Shown in pieces: positions 53,477-61,908 of a stretch of DNA of 64,000 bases (position 1 is its first letter; every line of letters begins with the position of its first letter). Below the pieces are notes generated by a model, which saw nothing but the letters and a program-made list of their open reading frames with translations, made no database searches and had not been told where the DNA came from. A program made the translations under genes and the position numbers. Source of the stretch: Tabrizicola sp. Lineage in GTDB: Bacteria > Pseudomonadota > Alphaproteobacteria > Rhodobacterales > Rhodobacteraceae. The stretch spans positions 1-64,000 of the forward strand of contig NZ_JAUXZE010000056.1 of NCBI RefSeq assembly GCF_030694085.1, in the 5' to 3' direction.

Positions 53477-53539
53477 TGTGCGGAAATATCTCCGCCGGAG
53501 GCAATCCCGAGCGCTTTTGCGTCCTTCACGCAAAAGCGC
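53477..53539. repeat. Repeat copy C and adjacent 11-bp hairpin GCGCTTTTGCG/CGCAAAAGCGC
   Basis: A partial copy of the GCCTCCGGCGG element (53477-53502, minus orientation) is followed by a perfect 11-bp stem with loop TCCTTCA at 53511-53539. The hairpin could terminate transcription of the small membrane genes or the convergent GNAT gene, though its T-run is inside the stem. The rest of 53465-53601 holds no gene. Confidence 0.65.
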
Positions 53540-53601
53540 GAGACAAAAGACTTGCGGCGCAAGCCGCTCTGTTTGAAAGCCGCCGTTACCCGCGCGGTGC
53601 C

Positions 53602-54108
53602 TCAGGTCCGGGCGCGCGCCAGATAGATGCTGTCACACCATTCGTCGCGCCAAAGCAGGGTCCGCTCTGCCCGATGCGTCTCGCGGAAGCCCAACCGGCC
53701 CAGAAGCCGCAGCGAGGCCGCATTGCGCGGATCGACCTCGGCGGTCAGCGCGGGCAGGGCAGGGAACTCCGCCTCCAGCGCGGCGATGACCGCCACCATC
53801 GCCTCCTGCGCCAGACCTTGCCCCCAATGATCGGGATGCAGCAGGAACCCCACCTCCGGCAAGACCCAGGCCCCTGCCTTGCCGATCACCGCGCCGTCCT
53901 TCTCGATCAGCCAGTCCCGGCTGTCCGGTGCCTGGTCGACCAGAAAGCCCAGCCAGGCCCGCGTCTCCTCCAGCGTCTCATGCTCGGGCCGTGACCAGTA
54001 ACGCATGATACGCGGGTCCGACATCAGCCGGTGCACCGCTTCCAGATCCTCCCAGACCGCCTGCCGCAAGATCAGCCGCGCGGTCCGCAAGGTCAGGACC
54101 CCGGTCAT
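53602..54108 (-). CDS. GNAT-family N-acetyltransferase (RimJ/RimL-like)
   Basis: 168 residues from ATG 54108. Family pattern: LTLRTARLILRQAVWEDLEAVHRLMSDPRIMRYWSRP at the N-terminus, acetyl-CoA loop HPDHWGQGLAQEAMVAVI (Q/RxxGxA-like) and C-terminal VDPRNAASLRLLGRLGFRETHR. It transfers acetyl groups to an amine substrate, possibly a protein N-terminus. The ATGA overlap with the penicillin-acylase gene indicates co-translation. The N-terminal ORF extension is not used. Confidence 0.9.
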   Translation of the reverse strand: MTGVLTLRTARLILRQAVWEDLEAVHRLMSDPRIMRYWSRPEHETLEETRAWLGFLVDQAPDSRDWLIEKDGAVIGKAGAWVLPEVGFLLHPDHWGQGLAQEAMVAVIAALEAEFPALPALTAEVDPRNAASLRLLGRLGFRETHRAERTLLWRDEWCDSIYLARART

Positions 54109-56570
54109 GGCCCCTCTGGTGTCAGCACCATGATGCCCGCCGCCGCCGCCCGCGCCAGTTCGGGGTCCAGCGACATCGGGATATACTCGCCCCGCCGCCA
54201 AAGTTCGCCCAGGTCGTCGTAGTGGCGCGAGAGGGGGTGCCCCGACTGCCCCGTGGCCGTGATGAAGACCGAGCTGTCGGGGTCGGCGAAATCATAGACC
54301 CCCCGATAGCCTGCCGAATGGACGTTCTGGTAAGGCTCGGACCCGTCGCCACGGGTGACCCCCCGCATCAGCGTGTCGTCCCCGCCGCTGGTCGATTGCC
54401 GGATGTTGACGAAATACTTGACGAACGCCACCTCACCCAGCACCGGGTGGTCATGCGTCGCCAGGTGCGCGTCGCCCCAGCGCCAGCTCTCCAGGTTGTT
54501 CCCGTAGCGCTCGGTCAACTGCAACAGCGCCTCGTCCAGTGCGATCCGGGAAATGTCGGTGCAGCTTTCCACTGCCGCCGACTGGATCACGTCGCACCAC
54601 ACGCTCGCCCCGCCCACGTTGCGATAGACCCGCTCGATGAAGACAGGGGAGATATGGGTAAAGCTGTCCGCCATCGCCCCCAGGTCGTCCTGGATCAGCC
54701 GCTTCATCAGTGCCCGCATCCAGGCCTCTGCGATCAGCGGTTCCGGCAGATGCTCGTTCATCTCGCCGTTCCATTCCGCCAAGAGGATCAGCGCCCGCTG
54801 CCGCAGACGTTCCGGCGTGCCCTCCGGTGCCGCTTCGCCAGTGAACCACAGGTCCGCCCCGATCAGCGGCAGCAGCGACCGCGCCGTCGGGTTCACCGTA
54901 TCCAGCTGCGCCTCGATGAAGCTTTCCCGCGTGTGGACTTCGCGCGCCTTCATCAGCGTCAGCCACCGCTGGATGCGCTGCGTGTCGCCCCAGTCGAAGC
55001 TCACGTGATTGGGGAAGGGCCGGTCCACCGTCTTGTTGTTGGTGTTGCCCAGCAGGCCCGAAGCCGGACTTACCACCCGCGGGTTCTCCTCATAGCGCAG
55101 CACTCCCTTGAAGCCGACCCGCGCGTCCGACCCCAGCGCCGGCAGCCGCCCCTGCGACGGATGCCCCGCATCGCGCGCCGGCAGCGCCCCCATCACCTGC
55201 AGCGCAATCCCCGTCCCGTCCGCCAGCATCACATTCTGCGCCGGGGCCAGCACCAGCCGCCCCGCTTCCAGCGCCTCGGGGATGTCTTGCGCCTTCATCA
55301 GTGCCATCGCGCCGCTGATCGAAGTGTCGGCCCCGGACAGCGCCGTCCAGCTGACCGCTGCCACATGTCCGCCGGGGGTGATCGAGCCCAGATCATAGTG
55401 CCCGCCCGGCAGGATCGGCCCGTTCCGCGACCAGCGCAGCGTCACCGTCACCGGCTCGGCACCCTTGACCCGGATGATCGACTGCCGACCCTCGAAACCC
55501 GCCCAGCCTTCGGGCGTCTGGTATTCCTCCGGGTTCTCCGGGTTCAGCGCCTCGATCACCACGTCCTGATCATCGACGTAGGCCGTCGTCAGCCCCCAGC
55601 CCAAGGTCTCGGACCGCCCGACCAGCACCAGTGGCACCCCCGGGATCGTCCCGCCGATCACCGCTCCCGATCTCAGCTCCAGCCGCGCCAGATACCAGAT
55701 CGTCGGCGCCGTCAGCCCCAGGTGCGGATCGTTGGCCAGAAGGCTTCCTCCCGCCGCGGATCGTTCCGGCATCGCCGCCCAGGAATTCGACGCCCCCGCC
55801 ATCCCCGGTGCCGCCACTGGCGAGAACGGTCCTTCGGCGAAGTCCAGCGGCGCGACAAGGGGCGGCACCCCCGGCACCAGGCTGGCATAGTCCGGCAGCG
55901 CCATGACGCCCTGTCTGGGATCGTCCGGCAGAATGTCGGCCAGCCGCGCGTTCGGCAACAGAAGCGAGACGCGGGCCCGCAACACCTCGGTCTGCAAGGC
56001 GCTGGACAGCTGCAGCGCCATCAGCTTCAGGATCGCGATGGAATCCGCCGGGGCCCAGACCGAGATCTCCGGCTCAAAGAGGAAGAACTCCGGCGCGCCA
56101 CGCCCGCGCGCGCCCTTGTTGACCTCGCCGATCCAGGCGTTCACCCCGGCCGCATAGGCCTTCAGCGCGCGGGTGGTGGCCTCGTCCTGCACCTCGGTCG
56201 ATTGCAGCGCCAACCCGTAAAGGTCATAGCGCCGCATCAGCTCGTCGACCTTGACCGTCGCTGGCCCGAAGATTTCCGACAGCCGCCCCTGCGCCGTCCG
56301 CCGCAGCATGGTCATCTGCCACAGCCGGTCCTGCGCATGGGCAAATCCCAGCGCATAGAACACGTCTTCATCGGTCTGGCCGAAGATATGGGGCACGTTG
56401 TCGTTGTTGCGCACGATCTCGACCGGCGCGGTGATCCCCGAAACGGTGAAATCCTCGTCATAGTCGACCAGCGACCGCGACAGGATGTAATAGGCCAGAA
56501 ACGCCACGACGAGGCCAAGAGCGATCAAGCCCGAGACGATCCTTATCAGCCAGCGAAAGGCGGTCAGCAT
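54105..56570 (-). CDS. Penicillin acylase (Ntn-hydrolase) family protein
   Basis: An 821-residue amidohydrolase. The N-terminal membrane/signal segment RIVSGLIALGLVVAFLAYYIL is followed by the A-chain (NVPHIFGQTDEDVFYALGFAHAQDRLWQM). The new N-terminal nucleophile Ser after autocleavage lies in GASNSWAAMPERSAAGGSLLANDPHL, and the B-chain contains GNTNNKT. Such enzymes hydrolyse amide bonds of penicillins or acyl-homoserine lactones, so quorum quenching is possible but unproven. The antisense 792-residue ORF is a shadow. Confidence 0.93.
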   Translation of the reverse strand: MLTAFRWLIRIVSGLIALGLVVAFLAYYILSRSLVDYDEDFTVSGITAPVEIVRNNDNVPHIFGQTDEDVFYALGFAHAQDRLWQMTMLRRTAQGRLSEIFGPATVKVDELMRRYDLYGLALQSTEVQDEATTRALKAYAAGVNAWIGEVNKGARGRGAPEFFLFEPEISVWAPADSIAILKLMALQLSSALQTEVLRARVSLLLPNARLADILPDDPRQGVMALPDYASLVPGVPPLVAPLDFAEGPFSPVAAPGMAGASNSWAAMPERSAAGGSLLANDPHLGLTAPTIWYLARLELRSGAVIGGTIPGVPLVLVGRSETLGWGLTTAYVDDQDVVIEALNPENPEEYQTPEGWAGFEGRQSIIRVKGAEPVTVTLRWSRNGPILPGGHYDLGSITPGGHVAAVSWTALSGADTSISGAMALMKAQDIPEALEAGRLVLAPAQNVMLADGTGIALQVMGALPARDAGHPSQGRLPALGSDARVGFKGVLRYEENPRVVSPASGLLGNTNNKTVDRPFPNHVSFDWGDTQRIQRWLTLMKAREVHTRESFIEAQLDTVNPTARSLLPLIGADLWFTGEAAPEGTPERLRQRALILLAEWNGEMNEHLPEPLIAEAWMRALMKRLIQDDLGAMADSFTHISPVFIERVYRNVGGASVWCDVIQSAAVESCTDISRIALDEALLQLTERYGNNLESWRWGDAHLATHDHPVLGEVAFVKYFVNIRQSTSGGDDTLMRGVTRGDGSEPYQNVHSAGYRGVYDFADPDSSVFITATGQSGHPLSRHYDDLGELWRRGEYIPMSLDPELARAAAAGIMVLTPEGP

Positions 56571-56663
56571 TTGGCCCAGTCCATTCAGGCCTCTCCTTGA
56601 CGGCGGGAACCGGATCGGTACCTAGTCGAAGCGCCGGTCAAGGGCAACAGCAGGGGGGCGCAC

Positions 56664-57527
56664 ATGGCGAAGGTTGCATTTCTGGGGCTCGGAGTCATGG
56701 GGTTCCCGATGGCCGGACATCTGGCCGCCAAGGGGCATGCGGTGACGGTCTACAACCGCACCCCTGCAAAGGCACAGGCCTGGACCGAAAGGCACCGGGG
56801 AACCGCCGCCGCCACCCCGCGCGAGGCGGCGACGGGGGCCGAGTTCGTCATGGCCTGCGTCGGCAACGACGATGACCTGGCCCAGGTCTGCACCGGGCCG
56901 GGCGGCGCGTTTTCGGGCATGTCGAAGGGCGCGGTCTTCGTGGACCACACGACGGTTTCGGCCCGGATCACCCGTGAACTCGCCACCAGGGCAGTGGATC
57001 TTGGCCTGCACTACGTCGACGCGCCTGTTTCGGGCGGGCAGGCGGGGGCTGAAAATGGCCAGCTTTCCATCATGTGCGGCGGCGCCCCTGCCGACTATGC
57101 GCGGGCCGAGCCGGTGATGGCGTCCTATGCCCGGATCTGCCGCCTGATCGGCGACAGCGGGGCCGGGCAGCTGGCCAAGATGATGAACCAGATCTGCATC
57201 GCCGGCCTGATGCAGGGCCTGTCCGAGGCGCTGGCCTTCGGGCAGAAGGCGGGCCTTGACGGCGAAAAGGTGGTCGAGGTGATCTCCCAGGGTGCTGCAG
57301 GGTCGTGGCAGATGGTCAACCGCCACAAGACGATGCTGGCCGACACATTCGACTTCGGTTTCGCTGTCGACTGGATGCGCAAGGACCTTGGCATCTGCCT
57401 CGACACCGCCGACCAGATCGGCGCGCGCCTTCCGGTGACCGCGCTGGTGGACCAGTTCTACAAGGACGTGCAACTGATGGGCGGAGGCCGGAACGACACC
57501 TCCAGCCTGATCCGGCGCCTGAAATAG
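56664..57527 (+). CDS. 3-hydroxyisobutyrate dehydrogenase-family NAD(P)-dependent oxidoreductase
   Basis: 287 residues. Rossmann motif VAFLGLGVMGFPMAGHLA (4-21), substrate motif DAPVSGGQAGAENGQLSIMCGG, catalytic Lys in GAGQLAKMMNQ, and the C-terminal FAVDWMRKDLGICLDTA. The family oxidises beta-hydroxyacids (3-hydroxyisobutyrate, tartronate semialdehyde, succinic-semialdehyde relatives), so the exact acid is unresolved. It stands alone and is followed by the long palindrome at 57536. Confidence 0.92.
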   Translation: MAKVAFLGLGVMGFPMAGHLAAKGHAVTVYNRTPAKAQAWTERHRGTAAATPREAATGAEFVMACVGNDDDLAQVCTGPGGAFSGMSKGAVFVDHTTVSARITRELATRAVDLGLHYVDAPVSGGQAGAENGQLSIMCGGAPADYARAEPVMASYARICRLIGDSGAGQLAKMMNQICIAGLMQGLSEALAFGQKAGLDGEKVVEVISQGAAGSWQMVNRHKTMLADTFDFGFAVDWMRKDLGICLDTADQIGARLPVTALVDQFYKDVQLMGGGRNDTSSLIRRLK

Positions 57528-57535
57528 GGCGCAAG

Positions 57536-57565
57536 CGTAGGGTGGGCGATATCGCCCACCCTACG
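57536..57565. repeat. 30-bp perfect palindrome, CGTAGGGTGGGCGAT and its complement (copy 2)
   Basis: Both 15-bp halves are exact reverse complements. It lies 8 bp after the dehydrogenase stop and between convergent genes. A related shorter copy is at 3615-3639. The core GGGTGGGC/GCCCACCC is shared; a REP-like element or bidirectional terminator is likely. Confidence 0.8.
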
Positions 57566-57569
57566 ACCC

Positions 57570-58493
57570 TCACAGCACCGGAAAGCTTGCCTGCGCCACG
57601 GCATAGAGGTTGTCCAGGTCCACCCAGCCCTTCAGCCGCGCCTTGTTGCCGAACTCGCCGGTGATCACCCCGTCCTCCTGGAACTGGCGTCTGACCATGC
57701 CCGACTGCCAGCCATTCCCCTGGCCGCCGTCGCCGGTGGTCCACTCGCTGCCCGTGGCATCCAGGATCACGCCGACATGCTGGAACTGCCCCGGTTTGTC
57801 GTATTGCGCCAAGAGATAGATGTCGCCCGGCAAGGGACGATTGCCGCCCGCGAAGGGCCCCCAGCATTTCTTCACCGGGCCGTATTGCGTGTCGACGGAC
57901 TGTGCTAGCTGCTCCCACCAGGTCGTGGGCGAGGTCAGGTACAAGGTCCCGGCACCGGCCACCTGCACCTTGAAGGCGCCCGGCTGGCCTGGCGGGATCA
58001 CCGGAAGCCGGTTGAAGACCCGCCCCGGAAACTCGCCGCATCCCGTGGCCCCCTTGGGACCGCTGCCGCCGACTGTCAGGCCGGTCGGCGGCACCAGGGA
58101 CTTCGCCGTCTGCACATACCGCCGCCTGACCGGAGAGTTCGGACCAGCCTGCGTCGGTCCGGCAGGCAGCTGCGGGGCGGGGGCCGGCCCGGTCATCCCG
58201 CCCAGCAGCGCCGCAAGCTTGCCAAGCTGGTCCAGCAGCAGCAACAGCGTCCGTTCGGTCTTGCCCGCCACGTCGATCCGGCTGTCGGCCAGGCACTGGT
58301 TGGCTGACTGGAAGCGCCGGATCGCTCCGGCGGTCATCGGCCCGCAAAGCCCGTCGGTGGCCAGCGCCGGAAACGCACCGCCGCGCGCAGCCGGGACTGC
58401 GTTCAACAGAGTCTGGACAAGCTGCACGTCGGCACGCTGGTTCTGGCCGCCAAAGCCGACCGACCCCCTGAGCACGGATGACGGAATAGCCAT
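57570..58493 (-). CDS. Peptidoglycan-binding-like protein with possible NlpC/CHAP-type domain
   Basis: 307 residues from ATG 58493. N-terminal residues about 20-70 (DVQLVQTLLNAVPAARGGAFPALATDGLCGPMTAGAIRRFQSAN) match the peptidoglycan-binding domain-1 pattern. A Pro-rich linker follows. The C-terminal half has TGCGEFPGRVFNRL, GDIYLLAQY and QFQHVGVILD, suggesting a papain-fold Cys-His amidase, although the match is weak. No signal peptide is visible, so export would need another route. It could be a phage-derived or contact-dependent effector; that remains speculative. Confidence 0.6.
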   Translation of the reverse strand: MAIPSSVLRGSVGFGGQNQRADVQLVQTLLNAVPAARGGAFPALATDGLCGPMTAGAIRRFQSANQCLADSRIDVAGKTERTLLLLLDQLGKLAALLGGMTGPAPAPQLPAGPTQAGPNSPVRRRYVQTAKSLVPPTGLTVGGSGPKGATGCGEFPGRVFNRLPVIPPGQPGAFKVQVAGAGTLYLTSPTTWWEQLAQSVDTQYGPVKKCWGPFAGGNRPLPGDIYLLAQYDKPGQFQHVGVILDATGSEWTTGDGGQGNGWQSGMVRRQFQEDGVITGEFGNKARLKGWVDLDNLYAVAQASFPVL

Positions 58494-58674
58494 CGCAAGG
58501 ATCCTTTCTGAAAATGGGTTTGCTCCGCAAGAATACTCCCGCGTGCCACCCTGCGTCCAGCGCAGGATACCCAACCCGAAGGCCGCCGACGCTTCTGTCA
58601 GCGGTGGACCAGGCCGGTTAAGAAAGTGTGAACGTCCTCGGACAAGCTATTGAAAGTATTTACGCTTGTCCGAT

Positions 58675-58689
58675 TGTCCACCGTGGACA
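58675..58689. repeat. Palindrome TGTCCACCGTGGACA, copy 2
   Basis: Identical to 17975-17989, including the flanking T and C, and 5 bp beyond the stop of the SYLF lipoprotein gene. Two copies in the same position relative to a minus-strand gene end suggest a shared element, perhaps a terminator or protein-binding site. Confidence 0.6.
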
Positions 58690-58693
58690 CTTC

Positions 58694-59263
58694 TCAAGGA
58701 ATGATCCGCGTATACTTGATCCCGGCCAAAGAGGCCCCAGCAATCAGCCCCTGCTGCCCGAAGACCATCGCGATGACCTCGTCCAACTCGGTCGTCTGCT
58801 TGCCGATCGAGGCCCCTTCCTCGGGGCTCGCATAGCGGATGTCCGCCCCCGCCGCCCAGCCCGATGACCGCCGGAAGCTTTCCAGCGCCGCGGGGGTCAT
58901 GAAGAACAGCGCGTGGGCATACTGCTGGGCCCCGATCTGCAATCCAAACGAGCCCTTCGCCGCCGAATAGTAGTCGACCGTCACCCCCTGGATCCGCAGC
59001 GCGCCGCGCCCGAAGGCCCCGCCGAAGCCGGCACCGACCTCGGTCATCAGGGGCATGTAGAGCACCCCGGCGGCCCGGCTGGCCAGGTCCCGCGTGCCGG
59101 GGAACTGGGCGAACAGGAACTCCTCGGTCGCGGCAACCCGCGCCTCGATCTGGCTCGCCCCGTTCGACCCGATCCCGTTGTTGCACCCTGCAAGCGCACC
59201 CGTCGCAACCACGGCCCCGGCACCCAGCAACAGCCCGCGCCGCGTCATCATCCTGTCGGTCAT
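58694..59263 (-). CDS. SYLF-domain lipoprotein (YSC84-like)
   Basis: 189 residues. N-terminal signal MTRRGLLLGAGAVVATGALAGC has a lipobox (LAGC) and a twin-arginine-like RR, so it is likely lipidated after Cys27. The rest is a SYLF/YSC84 lipid-binding fold (AAGVLYMPLMTEVGAGFGGAFGRGALRIQGVTVDYYSAAKGSFGLQIGAQQYAHALFFMT). Role in the envelope is unknown. The overlapping 210-residue ORF in another frame is a shadow. Confidence 0.85.
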   Translation of the reverse strand: MTDRMMTRRGLLLGAGAVVATGALAGCNNGIGSNGASQIEARVAATEEFLFAQFPGTRDLASRAAGVLYMPLMTEVGAGFGGAFGRGALRIQGVTVDYYSAAKGSFGLQIGAQQYAHALFFMTPAALESFRRSSGWAAGADIRYASPEEGASIGKQTTELDEVIAMVFGQQGLIAGASLAGIKYTRIIP

Positions 59264-59383
59264 AATACCGCCCTTTCATGCCTCATGGGGTCTAGTCACC
59301 CTTTTCGGGCGCCCCTTGCCGCGCAAGTTATCTGCTTTCCCCGCACCTGTCATGCCCCGATGCCCCGACCGGCAACCAGACGC

Positions 59384-59974
59384 CTAAGCGGAAAGGGTCG
59401 CATATAGCCCAAAGTCCTCGGCCGCGACCTCCTGCAACCTGGCAGCGGTTTCCGCAGTGATCTCGGTGGCCCCGGGCGGAGAGACGTTCAGCCGGGGCAG
59501 GATGACCTCGCAATTCAGGCGCTCTTCCAGGAACTGGACGAAGCTGCCGATCTCTTCATAGCGGAACAGGCGGTCGACACCGACGCCCTGCCTTGGCCGT
59601 AGGAACTTCCCCTGGCTGCCGACATCGGCAAAATCTGGTCGCGGGTCCTGGCACCAGGCCCGCACGAAGTCGTCGAACGACATTCCCTTTGTCGACTTCC
59701 CGACATCGGTCTCGTCCCGCTGGCGGAAGCGGTACCATGACCCAAGCCAATCCGTCGGCTCGCGCATCAGGGCGACCAGGGTGAAATTGTCCTTCGACGC
59801 GGCCTCGAGAAACGGGCCGATGAAGCGCCGATAGCGATGGACCGTGGTGTGCTTCAAAAGGGGAGGCCGCTGGATCGACACCGCCGCCAGCGATTCGAGC
59901 GCAGCCGCAATTGCCGTCGACCCGGTCTTCGGCGTCGCGAGAAACGCAAGCCTCTGCTCCCAGAACACCAGCAT
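59384..59974 (-). CDS. Sulfotransferase-like P-loop protein
   Basis: 196 residues from ATG 59974 (AGAGGCCAAG before it). The 5'-PSB loop is TPKTGSTAIAAAL (about 14-26), and the 3'-phosphate binding segment is TLVALMREPTDWLGSWYRFRQ. These are the PAPS-binding motifs of sulfotransferases. Catalytic and acceptor residues are not certain, and similar proteins are common, poorly characterised members in Rhodobacterales. Possibly modifies a carbohydrate or lipid. Divergent from recA. Confidence 0.75.
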   Translation of the reverse strand: MLVFWEQRLAFLATPKTGSTAIAAALESLAAVSIQRPPLLKHTTVHRYRRFIGPFLEAASKDNFTLVALMREPTDWLGSWYRFRQRDETDVGKSTKGMSFDDFVRAWCQDPRPDFADVGSQGKFLRPRQGVGVDRLFRYEEIGSFVQFLEERLNCEVILPRLNVSPPGATEITAETAARLQEVAAEDFGLYATLSA

Positions 59975-60114
59975 CTTGGCCTCTTTTCCCCGAATAATCC
60001 TTGCAGTGCCCGGATGCACCTGACTTCCGTCAACACTCCCTTAACCAAAGCCGTGAAAAACTGCCACCACGAGATTTGAGTTGAATTGTTCCCTTTTTGT
60101 GCTCATAAGGTCAG

Positions 60115-60129
60115 GAACACTTGGGGAAC
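60115..60129 (+). promoter_or_regulatory. SOS box (GAAC-N7-GAAC) of recA
   Basis: GAAC-ACTTGGG-GAAC, the LexA-binding direct repeat known in Rhodobacter-type alphaproteobacteria (GTTC-N7-GTTC on the other strand), lies 50 bp before the recA start. Upstream, TTGAAT and CATAAG with 17-bp spacing are possible promoter hexamers. Confidence 0.85.
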
Positions 60130-60178
60130 ACGGGCAAGGATTGCCGCCTGCGGGTGGCTGTGAAATAAGGAGCGTGAC

Positions 60179-61248
<1,070 letters not shown>

Positions 61249-61252
<4 letters not shown>

Positions 61253-61797
61253 GCAACCACGTCACCAGCGATGAACTGATGGCCGCGCTGCCGGGGGTGC
61301 TTTGCGCACCCAAGACCGGCAGCGCGGTCGAGCTTTTGTGCCTCCGACCCGGCTACGGCGAGCGCCGTTTCGTCGATCAGCTGACCGTCACCAGGGCGCA
61401 AGGCATCCCCGGCGAACGCTGGGGCACCGCGCCCTGGCTCAAACTGCCCGACGGTTCGGGTCACCCCGGTATCCAGGTCTCGATCCTGCCGCGCCGGGTG
61501 CTCGACCTTGTCTGGCGGGACCGAGACGCCGTGGTCCATCCCGGCGATACCTTCGTCTGCGACCTGGACATGACCGAGGCAAACCTGCCAGCCGGTCAGC
61601 TTCTTGCGGTAGGGTCAGCGGTTCTTCGTGTCTCCGATGTCTGGAACGACGCCTGCGCCAAGTGGAAAGTACGCCACGGCGAGGCGGCCTTCGACTGGGT
61701 CCGCGCACACCCGGACCTTCGCCTGCGCGGGGTCCTTTGTTCGATCGAACAGGACGGGATGATCCGCAACGGCGACGCCGTCGAAGTGCTGCGCTAG
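61249..61797 (+). CDS. MOSC-domain protein coupled to recA
   Basis: 182 residues. GTG 61249 overlaps the recA stop (GTGA), so it is probably translated from the recA transcript and would then be SOS-inducible. The MOSC-like core includes [67 protein letters not shown], and [24 protein letters not shown] domains bind molybdenum cofactor or carry sulfur; the reaction here is unknown. Confidence 0.85.
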
Positions 61798-61908
61798 CTG
61801 CCTTTTTCCCTTGCGCGCAAGGCCGACTGTGGACAGCCCCTTTGCAGGGGGCTACATGGGGTCCGAACCCACGAATTCGCCCCCGATCTGGCTAAGGACC
61901 GCCCCCAC

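Noticed and set aside
54222-56600. 792-residue plus-strand ORF opposite the penicillin acylase gene
   Set aside because: His/Arg/Gln-rich shadow; the minus frame has full Ntn-hydrolase motifs.
61838-61900. tRNA-like GGTCCGAACCCACG segment before alaS
   Set aside because: Resembles a T-arm only; no acceptor or anticodon stem can be formed.
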